This document shows, piece by piece, positions 15,990 to 24,923 of a stretch of DNA of 64,000 nucleotides. The translations under genes were made by a program, and so were the position numbers. Below the pieces are notes generated by a model. It was not told where the DNA came from. It did not search any database and was given only the letters and a program-made list of their open reading frames with translations. The stretch comes from Ahniella affigens (GTDB lineage: Bacteria > Pseudomonadota > Gammaproteobacteria > Xanthomonadales > Ahniellaceae), in NCBI RefSeq assembly GCF_003015185.1, contig NZ_CP027860.1, forward strand, positions 992,001 to 1,056,000, written 5' to 3'. Position 1 is the first letter of the stretch, and each line of letters begins with the position of its first letter.

Positions 15990-17344
15990 AGCAGAAACGC
16001 TGTACCGAGCCCCAGGAACGCGAGAAATCCGATGCAGTCGGTAACGGTCGTGAGCACGACGCCGCCAGCGAGCGCCGGATCAATGTCGAGGCGCCGTAAT
16101 AGCAGCGGAATCATGACGCCCGATGCCGCTGCGGCCAGGAGGTTGATCGCGATGGCAGCGGCGATGACGAGTGCGAGCCTGAGATCGCCAAACCATAGCC
16201 CCGCCGACGCCCCTACGACAATCGCCCAGATCACGCCGTTGAACCCGCCCACCATCATTTCCTTCGACAACAGCGCCATCGCATTACTGGCGCTGACCTG
16301 GCCGAGCGCCATGCCGCGGACAATCAGCGTCAGCGTCTGGGTGCCGGCAATGCCGCCCATGCTGGCGACAACCGGCATCAAAATGGCCAGTGCGACGACT
16401 TGCTCCAATGCGATTTCAAATCGACCAATCACGAATGACGCGAGAAACGCGGTCAACAGATTGATGCCGAGCCACAGGGCGCGCTTCCGGGTCGCGCGCC
16501 GCACCGGCGCGAACAAATCCTCTTCTTCGTCCAGACCGGCCATGCTCATCACGTTGTGATCGGCTTGGGCGCGGATGATGTCGACCATGTCGTCAATGGT
16601 GATGCGACCGAGCAGCACGTTGTTGGCATCAACGACTGGCGCCGAGATCCAGTCATGGTCGGCGAAGCTCTTGGCAACCGTTTCGGCTTCGGCGGTGACG
16701 ACGATCGGGGCTTGAGAATCGTCGATGAGTTCGTTGATAGGCGTGTCGAGTTGGGACGTGAGCACGCGGGTGACGGCCACGCGGCCCAAATATTGGTTGC
16801 GTCGACTGACAACGTAAAAATGGTCGGTGTGATCCGGCATTTCGCCACGCAGGCGCAAATAGCGAAGCACAACGTCGATCGTCACATCGGGACGCACGGT
16901 GATGATGTCGGGGTTCAGCAAACGGCCGGCGCTGTCCTCTGGGTACGAGAGTGCTTGTTCCAAACGCTCGCGATCGGTCCGATCGAGCGACTTCAGCACG
17001 TTCTCGGTGACCGTGTCGGGCAGATCCTCGAACAGGTCGGCAAGGTCGTCCAGATCGAGCGACTCAGCCGCCGCGACGATTTCCTCGTCATCCATGTCCT
17101 GAAGCAGGCTCTCGCGAACCTCCTCGTTGCAATGGACGAGCACCTCGCCGTCGTCCTCAGAATCGACCAAGCCCCAGAGCATCAAGCGCTTTGTGGGCGG
17201 CAGGGCTTCTAGCAGGCTGCCGATCTCAGCGGGGGTCAGTGTGTTGACCAGCCGGCGCACCGGCCCCAGGCGCCCGGAATCGAGCGCTTGCGACAGCGTT
17301 TTCATCTGGCGCGCAGTCTTGTCCAGGGCAGCAAGTTCGGCCAT
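15986..17344 (-). CDS. mgtE: Magnesium transporter MgtE
   Basis: This 452-residue protein has the MgtE order: an N-terminal helical superfamily domain (about 15-130, with LEALPPTKRLMLWGLVD and DLADLFEDLPD), two CBS domains (about 135-265) and five C-terminal transmembrane helices. The pore helix text VASMGGIAGTQTLTLIVRGMALGQV includes the conserved GGxxGTQ. Mg2+ sensing in the family uses acidic residues between the N and CBS domains, and many acids lie there (for example VDSEDDGEVL). No M-box riboswitch is visible in the 113 bp upstream of the start. Confidence 0.95.
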   Translation of the reverse strand: MAELAALDKTARQMKTLSQALDSGRLGPVRRLVNTLTPAEIGSLLEALPPTKRLMLWGLVDSEDDGEVLVHCNEEVRESLLQDMDDEEIVAAAESLDLDDLADLFEDLPDTVTENVLKSLDRTDRERLEQALSYPEDSAGRLLNPDIITVRPDVTIDVVLRYLRLRGEMPDHTDHFYVVSRRNQYLGRVAVTRVLTSQLDTPINELIDDSQAPIVVTAEAETVAKSFADHDWISAPVVDANNVLLGRITIDDMVDIIRAQADHNVMSMAGLDEEEDLFAPVRRATRKRALWLGINLLTAFLASFVIGRFEIALEQVVALAILMPVVASMGGIAGTQTLTLIVRGMALGQVSASNAMALLSKEMMVGGFNGVIWAIVVGASAGLWFGDLRLALVIAAAIAINLLAAAASGVMIPLLLRRLDIDPALAGGVVLTTVTDCIGFLAFLGLGTAFLL

Positions 17345-17457
17345 GGCAGGTCTCCGGTCGTTGGCGCCACGATGGCGACAGGCTCAATACACTGTCGGGC
17401 TGCGCAACGCCTGCATCCCTGACATCGGGGGCGCGAGTCCCTCTGCGCTTCCACCTA

Positions 17458-18717
17458 TTATCGGGGTTCGATGTGTCGCGAAAAAGTCCTGCGGAGCTCA
17501 GGCTGCATCAGGATCAGCAGAATGCCCGCAATCGTCGGTACCCAGGCCGCTGGCACGGCGGCAAAGACCTGCCACTGGTTGGTCCCAAGCGTAAAGATCA
17601 GCGCTTGGGCGACCAGACTCAGGAATTGGGTCGTGATCAGCACACGCCAGCGTGCCGTCTGGATCAGCCACGCCCCAACGGGGCCCATCAGCACCGTGCC
17701 GGCTAGTGCGAGCCAAAGTTGGCGAAACAGCTCCGGCCAATGTGCGCCCAGTTGATGTTGGTGGAGCCACAGGGGCAATACCCAGGGACTGAGCCAGGCG
17801 AGCCCCAGGCAAGGCAGCGCGAGCAGTGCATGGGCCTGCCAATAGTGGCGCATCGCATGGGCGCTGCCGTCGGCGCGTGACAACCGCGGCAGCAGGCTTC
17901 GCTGCAGGGGCATCTGCAAGCTGAGATACGCCGCGAACGGGATCGCGATCAGCGCATACAACGCAAACTGCGCCGCTGGCAGGGTTGCCGCAAACCAGAG
18001 CCGGTCAAGCTGACTGCCGAGCAAGGTCAAAAACGCCGAGAGCGCGGCGAGACTGAGTTCCGGCACGCCGGTAACGGGTTCTGTGGCCTGGTCGTTTCGA
18101 AAGCGATCTTCAGCGGCCAGATCGCCGAGCAAGCGCCGCCGGTTCAGTTGCCATTCCACGCCCGCGCCGATGACGAACCCGAGCAGGTAGAGACTGGCAG
18201 CGGGCTCGATGAACAGCATGAACGTGGTCGCCAGTGCGTGCTTCAGGAGCAGAAACAGCGCCGATCGGAACCCCGCGCGCCATTGCGCCTGCCGCGCATT
18301 CCAGAAACCCGTCGCGCACGCATTCAGCACCTGAAACTGAAACACGGCCGCAAGCAGCAGCAGGCTGGCAAAATCCATCGGTAGCTGGGGTCGCAACTGC
18401 TTGCCAACAGCGAGCAGGAGTGCCGCCATCGCGGTCAGAATCAGCGCCGCCTGCCGATAGCGTTGATGGAAGTGCAGATAGTGGGCCACGAGTACGGGCT
18501 TTGGAAGATCGCGGGCGAGATCGCGAAGCAGCAGGGGGCCGAATGCAAGATCGAGTGCAAATAAGAGCGCGTGCAAGCTCCAGGCGAACGCCACCACTGC
18601 CCAAGCGTCCGCGCCGAGCACCTTGGCTTGCCATGGGATCAGGATCAGCGTCAGTAACAGCACGAGCAGCTGATAGGCATAGCCAGGCATGGCCTCCCAC
18701 CAGATGCGACGAATCAT
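17458..18717 (-). CDS. Oligosaccharide flippase (Wzx-like)
   Basis: This 419-residue protein has about twelve hydrophobic segments spread over its length and the polysaccharide-transporter-like N-terminus YAYQLLVLLLTLILIPWQAKVLG, with SLHALLFALDLAFGPLLLRDLAR following. It resembles PST/Wzx flippases that move undecaprenyl-linked glycans across the inner membrane. It is the last gene of a tight operon, its ATG overlapping the stop of the epimerase gene by 4 bp. Wzx assignment rests on topology and the neighbouring glycosyltransferase and epimerase. Confidence 0.75.
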   Translation of the reverse strand: MIRRIWWEAMPGYAYQLLVLLLTLILIPWQAKVLGADAWAVVAFAWSLHALLFALDLAFGPLLLRDLARDLPKPVLVAHYLHFHQRYRQAALILTAMAALLLAVGKQLRPQLPMDFASLLLLAAVFQFQVLNACATGFWNARQAQWRAGFRSALFLLLKHALATTFMLFIEPAASLYLLGFVIGAGVEWQLNRRRLLGDLAAEDRFRNDQATEPVTGVPELSLAALSAFLTLLGSQLDRLWFAATLPAAQFALYALIAIPFAAYLSLQMPLQRSLLPRLSRADGSAHAMRHYWQAHALLALPCLGLAWLSPWVLPLWLHQHQLGAHWPELFRQLWLALAGTVLMGPVGAWLIQTARWRVLITTQFLSLVAQALIFTLGTNQWQVFAAVPAAWVPTIAGILLILMQPELRRTFSRHIEPR

Positions 18718-19679
18718 GGTTGCTCGGTCCGCTGTCTGGCCGCAATCGTTGCGCGGAGCCCCTGCTGATGTGAATACGGGGCAAGATAGCCCAGCCGGGC
18801 GAGAAGGCTGGCATCGACCGGCGTGCTGGCAAGAAACTTGCGCACGCGATCAACGGAGATCGTCGGTTTCTGCCTGCAAAGATGTGCCCACGTCTGGGCC
18901 AAGAACCCGAGCAGATAGGCCGGCATTTCGGGCAGCCGTATCTGGCGGGCCGGATCGCGTCCAAGTTCAATCCGGATCAGGCGCATCCACTCGTGCATCG
19001 GAATCGGCGGCAAATCGGCGACATTGTGTATGCGGCAGCCCGGCAGCTCGGCCAGATCAAACAGACTCGCGGCGACGACATTGCCGACAAATGCCACCGC
19101 CTTGACTTGCTGGCCGGATCCGATGGCACGCATGCGTGGGCGGTCGAGCTCGTCGATCAGTCGCTTCATATTGCCATGATGACCGGGGCCATAGACCACC
19201 GACGGACGCAGGACTCGGGCCGAACGCACGGTCGGTTGTTCGGCCTGCCACGCCACAATCAGCTGCTCTGCTGCGAGTTTGCTGCGGCCGTATTCGTTCA
19301 GCGGTTTGGGGTCGAGATCGGACTCCACGGCAGGTCCGGCGCCGTAAACCGACACCGAGCTGAAATGCAGCAGTCGCACCACGTTGGCAGCGCGCATGGC
19401 GTCAAGCAGCACGCGGGTCCCGTCGACATTCGTCTCAGCGTAAAGGTGCAGGGGCGAGACATCGTCCGCGTGCACGGCGGCGAGATGGATCACCAGGTCA
19501 ACATCACGTAGCGCCTGTTCGACCAGGTTGGCGTCGCGGATATCGCCGAGCAGGCAGGAGTCCGGGAAGCTGACACTTGACCTGAGATCGAGAATGCGAA
19601 TGCCATGCCCGGCGTCGAGCAAAGCGCGACAAAGATGCGTGCCAATGAAGCCGGAACCGCCGGTGAGCAGGATGTTCAT
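18714..19679 (-). CDS. NAD-dependent epimerase/dehydratase (nucleotide-sugar type)
   Basis: This extended-SDR protein of 321 residues has the NAD-binding TGGSGFIG at the N-terminus, the DLVIHLAAVHADD segment, the SSVSVYG strand, the catalytic YGRSK (YxxxK) and a VLRPSVVYGPGH stretch. It probably changes a UDP- or dTDP-sugar needed by the glycosyltransferases around it, with the exact sugar unknown. It overlaps the upstream glycosyltransferase gene and the downstream flippase gene by 4 bp each. Confidence 0.88.
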   Translation of the reverse strand: MNILLTGGSGFIGTHLCRALLDAGHGIRILDLRSSVSFPDSCLLGDIRDANLVEQALRDVDLVIHLAAVHADDVSPLHLYAETNVDGTRVLLDAMRAANVVRLLHFSSVSVYGAGPAVESDLDPKPLNEYGRSKLAAEQLIVAWQAEQPTVRSARVLRPSVVYGPGHHGNMKRLIDELDRPRMRAIGSGQQVKAVAFVGNVVAASLFDLAELPGCRIHNVADLPPIPMHEWMRLIRIELGRDPARQIRLPEMPAYLLGFLAQTWAHLCRQKPTISVDRVRKFLASTPVDASLLARLGYLAPYSHQQGLRATIAARQRTEQP

Positions 19680-20872
19680 GGCGTGCCACCAGTCTGCGCG
19701 GCGCGATAGTGCTGCAGCAGCGCCTGACCCAGAGCCGTTGGATCATGGTGGGTCCGCAAATAGTCTCGGCCAGCTGCGATCAGGCTTGCGGCCAAGGTTG
19801 GTTCCCGAACCAGACGATCGATTGCGGCGGCAAAATCAGCAGCGTTGTCAGCCAGCAACAGGTGTTCGCCGTGGCGGACCGACAGACCTCGTGCAGCCAC
19901 CGAAGTGGCGACCACGGGGAGTCCGCGTGCCCAGGACTCAAGAATGCGCATGCGGATGCCCGAGCCGGCAAACAGCGGCAACGCGGCAATGGCATCTTGC
20001 GGAAACAGTTTGGCGGAATCGCTGGGCACGGGCTGGACGTGGACATTGCTTGGCCAGTCAGCATGGCCGTTTGGTGCGAACACCGTCAAGCGCAACTCGG
20101 GCGCCCGTTGCTTCAGACACGGCGCCAATTCGCGAACGGCCCAATCGAATGCTTGTTGGTTTGGACCCCAGCCACGGCTGCCGGGCAGAACGATCTGAAG
20201 GCTTGGCGATTCGGTGTTATCGGCGGGTAGTTCCGCTGGAAACGGCACCGTCCAGGTATGAATACGATGCTCCGATCCGGGGGCAGCAAGCGCCTGCAGT
20301 TGCGCCGCATCGACTGGGGTGATTGCGAGGTTGCAGGCGGTCTGCTTGAGCAGGCGCCGCTCGGCAAGGCGCAGACGGCGCGCCTCGGCGCGTAGCAACG
20401 GGCGCAGCCAAGCTGGCGCCGGCCAATCGGCCCAGAGTTGGGACTCCACATTCTGCAGGCGCAGCACCACAGGAACGGGCCAGGGTGGTGGCCCAAGCAT
20501 GGCCATGCTTTGCAGGCATTCGACATGAATGACGTCGGGTCGAAATCGCTTGATGAGGCCCGGCAGTGCATGAGCCAACGCCGGGTGCGCGTGCCGGGCG
20601 AGGCTGGTCGCCCGACTGGTTACGAGTGCCTGCAAGGCGGCAAGCAGCCAGGGCTTTGGCGTGCTTGGGACCAGATCGGCACCCAGCATGGGCTGCATCG
20701 CGTCGATCCACGCTGATCGCTGCGCCTGCTCAGCCGGATGCAAAGGCGCGAGCAAATGCATGATCGCGCCCGCTTGATGCAACGACTGGATGGTTTGCCA
20801 AAGTGCGAGTCGGCCACCATCCAACGGCGGCCAAGGGCATTTGCTGGCGAGAATCAACACGCGAACTGACAT
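19676..20872 (-). CDS. Glycosyltransferase, GT-B fold (family 4-like)
   Basis: This 398-residue protein has the Rossmann start VRVLILASKCPWPPLDGGRL, a VIHVECLQSMAMLG segment, the RLQNVESQLW stretch, and the C-terminal nucleotide-binding part IAALPLFAGSGIRMRILESWARGLPVV (donor-binding E-x7-E-like region, broken only for description). The pattern is typical of sugar transferases of exopolysaccharide clusters. It is the first gene of the three-gene overlapping operon with the epimerase and flippase. Confidence 0.85.
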   Translation of the reverse strand: MSVRVLILASKCPWPPLDGGRLALWQTIQSLHQAGAIMHLLAPLHPAEQAQRSAWIDAMQPMLGADLVPSTPKPWLLAALQALVTSRATSLARHAHPALAHALPGLIKRFRPDVIHVECLQSMAMLGPPPWPVPVVLRLQNVESQLWADWPAPAWLRPLLRAEARRLRLAERRLLKQTACNLAITPVDAAQLQALAAPGSEHRIHTWTVPFPAELPADNTESPSLQIVLPGSRGWGPNQQAFDWAVRELAPCLKQRAPELRLTVFAPNGHADWPSNVHVQPVPSDSAKLFPQDAIAALPLFAGSGIRMRILESWARGLPVVATSVAARGLSVRHGEHLLLADNAADFAAAIDRLVREPTLAASLIAAGRDYLRTHHDPTALGQALLQHYRAAQTGGTP

Positions 20873-20963
20873 GCGGACAGCGATCCCTACGATCCAACGT
20901 CGTCGTCAGCATACGACCTGGCCGACGGGGGCCATGGGATGCATGGGGCCAACGCAAGGATTG

Positions 20964-22322
20964 TCACGGTGCCACGACGTTGAAAGCCGCCAAACCGCCG
21001 CTGTTAGGGCAGCGCCCCAGGCCCGTGACGTCGCCATCGCTCGCATAGCTGACCACGATTTCAGACGCGGGGTCGCCATCGATATTGGCCAGTTGCATTT
21101 GCCAAGCCTGGCAATCGCGCAGCGGTTCGGGTGGCTCGGCCACCATGGCCGTTCGCCAAGTTGCGTTGCCGCGACGATTCGGATGCTCGACCAGCACCCG
21201 GATGCGCCCACTCCGGTGCACCGCCAGCAGTTCGAGCCGTGCATCGCCGCCGATGTCGGCGGCACGGACAGCCACCATGTCATCACGACCCGGCTCGGAC
21301 CAAAGCGTCTGACTGCGATCGCCAAGCCCCGCTTGAAAATCCGTTCGCACAAGCGTGGCACAGCCGCTCGCGACCTGATCAATCTGTCCGGCAAACAGCA
21401 TGCTGGGCACGCTCTCGGCGTCGAATTGAACGCGTTCAACGGCATGCACGGCGAGTTGTTCCGGAAGCGATCGCAACTCCTGGCTATTCAAGTCGGTGCC
21501 AAAGCCTATGTGGAGCAGGCGGCGGTTGCCAAAAGCCTCGGTGCCGGTGATCGCTTCGGGCCAACGGTCACCGGTGACATCGCCAACAGCGAGGGCATTG
21601 GCCCAACCTGACACGGTGTTTTTGACATCGCGTTGTTCGAAGAACCCGCCGCGGTTGAGATACAGCCGCAGCATCTCCCGCGTGCTCCGATCGATCGCAC
21701 CAAGTGCGGGGCCTTCGTTCGTCGCGAGCAGATCCACGAGCCCATCGCGGTTCCAGTCGATAGCGGCAATCGCCCGGGACCCGAAGATGGGCTGCTCAGG
21801 GTGCGCCGAAGGCGGGGTCATGACAAGTCCATCGCTCCACGGCGCAAAACTGTTTCTGCCTTCGTTGATCAACACAGCAACGCCCCGAAGATGGGCACTC
21901 AAGGCCACATCCAAAACATTGTCACGGTTGAAATCGGCTACCGCGACGTCGCCGTAGTCAAACGGCAACGGCGGCCAATGCGCGGACATGTCGAGCTTGA
22001 ATCGACCGGTTCCGTCGCCGAGGAACAGATTTGGCTGGAAGTTGCCTTTTCGCGCCGGACCATGAATCAGATCCACGTGACCATCGCCATTCAGATCGGC
22101 GAGTTGGAAGCCGTCACGCCATTGACCTCGAAGCGGCAAGCCGGAATCGATCCACTGCAACGAAAATAACGGCCGCTTCGTTAGTCCGCCAATCGCCCCA
22201 CACGTCGATGCCGAACCGTCTGGCTGTACCGAGCGGTGACTGCAGCCGGCGAGGGCGATGGTCAAGAGCGTCAGCACGAATGGGGTTCGGAGCATGCGGA
22301 GAATTCCTGAAAGAGTGGCCAT
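20964..22322 (-). CDS. FG-GAP/VCBS-repeat lipoprotein
   Basis: This 452-residue protein has a lipoprotein signal (LAGCS, Cys27 with the ATG used here; an internal ATG nine codons in gives Cys18). The body is built of FG-GAP/VCBS-like repeats: FQLADLNGDGHVDLIHG, VAVADFNRDNVLDVALS, IAAIDWNRDGLVDLLAT and VRAADIGGDARLELLAVH, each with a DxNxDG-like Ca2+ loop. This is a seven-bladed propeller type used in surface adhesion and binding. I prefer the ATG at 22322 because AGGAAACA sits just upstream. It lies in the glycan locus between the glycosyltransferase operon and two secreted paralogs. Confidence 0.8.
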   Translation of the reverse strand: MATLSGILRMLRTPFVLTLLTIALAGCSHRSVQPDGSASTCGAIGGLTKRPLFSLQWIDSGLPLRGQWRDGFQLADLNGDGHVDLIHGPARKGNFQPNLFLGDGTGRFKLDMSAHWPPLPFDYGDVAVADFNRDNVLDVALSAHLRGVAVLINEGRNSFAPWSDGLVMTPPSAHPEQPIFGSRAIAAIDWNRDGLVDLLATNEGPALGAIDRSTREMLRLYLNRGGFFEQRDVKNTVSGWANALAVGDVTGDRWPEAITGTEAFGNRRLLHIGFGTDLNSQELRSLPEQLAVHAVERVQFDAESVPSMLFAGQIDQVASGCATLVRTDFQAGLGDRSQTLWSEPGRDDMVAVRAADIGGDARLELLAVHRSGRIRVLVEHPNRRGNATWRTAMVAEPPEPLRDCQAWQMQLANIDGDPASEIVVSYASDGDVTGLGRCPNSGGLAAFNVVAP

Positions 22323-22351
22323 TGTTTCCTGAAGCCGTGTGAGCGGGCAAG

Positions 22352-22378
22352 AAAAAAGCCCCGAGGCGGGGCTTTTTT
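22352..22378 (-). terminator. Rho-independent terminator after the 831-residue repeat protein
   Basis: An AGCCCC/GGGGCT stem with a 5-nt loop is flanked by A6 on one side and T6 on the other, so it works in both directions. It lies about 35 bases past the stop of the minus-strand repeat-protein gene and separates it from the FG-GAP lipoprotein gene downstream. Confidence 0.93.
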
Positions 22379-22412
22379 CGGCCTCGATCTGAAGACCGAG
22401 GGTTACCAGTGA

Positions 22413-24908
22413 TCAGGCCGACTGGCGTCGGTACAGCGCGAGCCCAGCAATCCCCATCAGGCTCAGAACCAGCACGAGCAGGCTGATCGGGGACGCGGCC
22501 GGAATCGGATGACCCAAACCACCGTTGACCTGATTAGCGGCGAACTCGTTCGTATCGCCAGCGCCCCCACAACCCGGGTCGGCCGGGTAGTCGATAAAGC
22601 CATCGCCGTCGTTGTCCTGGCCATCGGAGCAGGCTGCCAAAGTCGCCGACGCAAACTCGCTGCCATCGGTGGCGCTGCTGCAGCCCGGATCGGCCGGGAA
22701 GACTATGCCAACGCCCGTGAAATCAGCCAAACCGTCATTGTCGTTGTCGATGCCGTCCGAGCATTCTGGTTGTTCGGACGGATCGGTTGCCGAGGCGCAG
22801 TTCGGCGATGCCGGGAAGTCAGTCAGACCATCACCATCGTTGTCGATGCCGTCGTTGCATTGCTGACCCTCTTCCGAGTTCTGCGAAGCGCTCGCGCATT
22901 GCGGGTCGTTCGGGAAGTCAATCAGGCCGTCGAAGTCGTTGTCGAATGTGTCGTTGCATTGCGGACGCTCGGTCGTGCTGGCGGCCGATGCACAACCTGG
23001 GTCGGCTGGGAAGTCAATGAGCATATCGCCGTCATTGTCGAAGCCATCATCGCATGGACCAAAATTCTCGGCGTCATCGGTGCTGCTCGAGCAACCTGGG
23101 TCGTTCGGGAAGTCGATCAGACTATCGCCATCGTTGTCGATGCCATCGATACAGGCCGGGTTGATTTCGTTGTTGTCATTCGGACTGGTGCAACCCCGAT
23201 CGTTCGGGAAGTCGGTTTGACCATCGCTATCGTTATCCAGGCCATCACTGCAGGCTTCCGCGGTTTCGCTGAAATCGGTAACGCTGGTGCAGCCTGGGTC
23301 GGCCGGAAAGTCGACCAAGCCATCGGTGTCGTTGTCAAAGCCGTCCAGGCAGGCGGCGCTCGATTCTGTTGGGTCGCCCGGGAAATTGCAGAGCGGATCA
23401 AACGGGAAGTCGATCAGGCCATTGGCGTTATTGTCGAAGCCGTCCGAGCACTGGTTGTTGTTAGTGAATTCACTGTTGTCTGCAGCGGTCCGGCAGTTCG
23501 GATCGGCCGGAAAATCCGTGAACATATTGCCGTCATTGTCGAAGCCATCCGAGCATTCGGTCACTTCAAACTCTTGGAACCGGCTTGCGCAACTGGTGTC
23601 GGCCGGAAAATCGGTCTGGCCATCCAAGTCATTGTCAAGGCCGTCCGAGCAGGCAGGATTCTCACTATTGCTGTTGGCGTTAAAGCACCCAGCGTCCGCT
23701 GGAAAATCGACCAAGCCATCACCGTCGTTGTCGAGCCCGTCTGAGCACGCACCGAATGGGAAGATTGCTCCCGGCGAACCGGCGGAATCATCGAAGGCCG
23801 TAGCAGGATACATGCTCGCTTCAGCGCTATTGCCACCATCAAACCCATTGGTATACGCAATGTGGCTGGCGAAACCCTGGCGCTTCGGAATACCCGTAGT
23901 CCGAAAATCGTAAACCACATTGCCGGACACGACCGAACCAATCTGCGCCAAATACTGCGTTGCGCGACTCAGCGTGTTGGCGTTGACGAAGGTTCCGGTT
24001 GGCTGTTCTTCATGATCGAAAATCGTTCCGATGCCGTCGGGAATCTGCGGGCCGCTCGTGCCACAGGCGAACGGGGCCGCGAGGCCCGGATCGCGCCAGA
24101 CAATCGCGGCGGTTCGATTGATCGAATTTGGAACCGTTCCAGGGATGTTGCTGATGCGGGCCGAGTACATGTTTGGCAGTGGCTCGCGATTGTTTGCCGC
24201 GCCATTGCCCGCCATCAGACCATAAAACGTGTCACCGCTTGCAACGCCCGCTTCAATGCTGACCAGCGCATCACCGTAAGCATTGCCTGACCCAGAATTG
24301 ATGAAGGCGTATTCGCCAAACAACACATTGTTGTTGCTGGCAAGACCGAGACCGCCATCAGCGAAGTATCCAACCGACGTTGGGAACACGGTGTTGCTGG
24401 CTGTGCAGGTATTAGCGGCGTCGATGGTGACGAAACCGCGTGCCGACCCTTGCGTATCGCTCGCACATTGCCCACCCAGCAGGCTGGAGGCCTGTCCGGA
24501 CAGGGCATTGCGAAGCCCCAGTGTTGTGGTGGCACTGAGCGCTGCGTATGGGAGGACGCCAGTGCAGGAGCCGACACCGCCTGCGGTCGAAGCCGGTAGC
24601 GTGCCATTGACCAACAAGTCGCGCAGATTGACTTCGACGGTGCCATTGCCATCGAGGCGAATATCGAACCCGAATACCGGCACGCCGCGGTCCGACCACA
24701 GGGTGACGCGGGCAACCTGCTCGGTGTTGCTCGCGTTGCTGACGGTGAACTGGCTGCGCAGCCCGTTGGTGGTTGACGTGTCCACTTCAAAGTAAGGCGC
24801 GAGCAACGTGGCAGCGGGCACGGTATCGAGCGAGCCAATGGCCGCATGGGCGTTATAGAACATGCCGAGCAAACTGAGGCCGGCAATAAGTGATTTGAGC
24901 TTCATCAT
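22413..24908 (-). CDS. Secreted protein: N-domain, twelve Cys/Asp repeats, IPTL-CTERM-like tail
   Basis: This 831-residue protein has a signal peptide (about 1-22, cut after AHA) and a Gly/Ser/Asn-rich N-terminal domain (about 23-386). That domain is homologous by eye to the neighbouring 386-residue protein (shared APYFEV, HVTLW or RVTLW, NLRDLL, SGQA, GFVTID). Twelve tandem repeats follow (about 387-792, mostly 32-35 residues), each like CSDGxDNDGDG then xxDFPxDPGC, with two cysteines and a DxDxDG-like calcium loop. The end is Gly-rich then HPIPAASP, a hydrophobic helix and RRQSA, which resembles an IPTL-CTERM sorting tail but without the Trp-Gly. It is probably cell-surface anchored or released. 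A strong terminator follows the stop. Confidence 0.8.
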   Translation of the reverse strand: MMKLKSLIAGLSLLGMFYNAHAAIGSLDTVPAATLLAPYFEVDTSTTNGLRSQFTVSNASNTEQVARVTLWSDRGVPVFGFDIRLDGNGTVEVNLRDLLVNGTLPASTAGGVGSCTGVLPYAALSATTTLGLRNALSGQASSLLGGQCASDTQGSARGFVTIDAANTCTASNTVFPTSVGYFADGGLGLASNNNVLFGEYAFINSGSGNAYGDALVSIEAGVASGDTFYGLMAGNGAANNREPLPNMYSARISNIPGTVPNSINRTAAIVWRDPGLAAPFACGTSGPQIPDGIGTIFDHEEQPTGTFVNANTLSRATQYLAQIGSVVSGNVVYDFRTTGIPKRQGFASHIAYTNGFDGGNSAEASMYPATAFDDSAGSPGAIFPFGACSDGLDNDGDGLVDFPADAGCFNANSNSENPACSDGLDNDLDGQTDFPADTSCASRFQEFEVTECSDGFDNDGNMFTDFPADPNCRTAADNSEFTNNNQCSDGFDNNANGLIDFPFDPLCNFPGDPTESSAACLDGFDNDTDGLVDFPADPGCTSVTDFSETAEACSDGLDNDSDGQTDFPNDRGCTSPNDNNEINPACIDGIDNDGDSLIDFPNDPGCSSSTDDAENFGPCDDGFDNDGDMLIDFPADPGCASAASTTERPQCNDTFDNDFDGLIDFPNDPQCASASQNSEEGQQCNDGIDNDGDGLTDFPASPNCASATDPSEQPECSDGIDNDNDGLADFTGVGIVFPADPGCSSATDGSEFASATLAACSDGQDNDGDGFIDYPADPGCGGAGDTNEFAANQVNGGLGHPIPAASPISLLVLVLSLMGIAGLALYRRQSA
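22533..23750 (-). repeat. Twelve tandem coding repeats, about 99 bp each
   Basis: The repeats encode residues 387-792 of the secreted protein. Unit 11 is longer (44 residues) because of an insertion ADFTGVGIVFP; the others are 32-35 residues. The DNA is diverged, so the repetition is best seen at protein level (Cys spacing, DNDxDG, DFPxDPxC). Confidence 0.85.
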
Positions 24909-24923
24909 AGGTCTCCGCTGGCC

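Noticed and set aside
22509-23744. Long open frame of 411 codons opposite the repeat protein
   Set aside because: It is the antisense shadow of the twelve coding repeats. It is periodic because the repeats are, lacks a start context and has no family-like motifs.
22533-23750. Regular repeats resembling a CRISPR array
   Set aside because: The period is about 99 bases, spacers are not unique and the repeats are in frame with a secreted protein.
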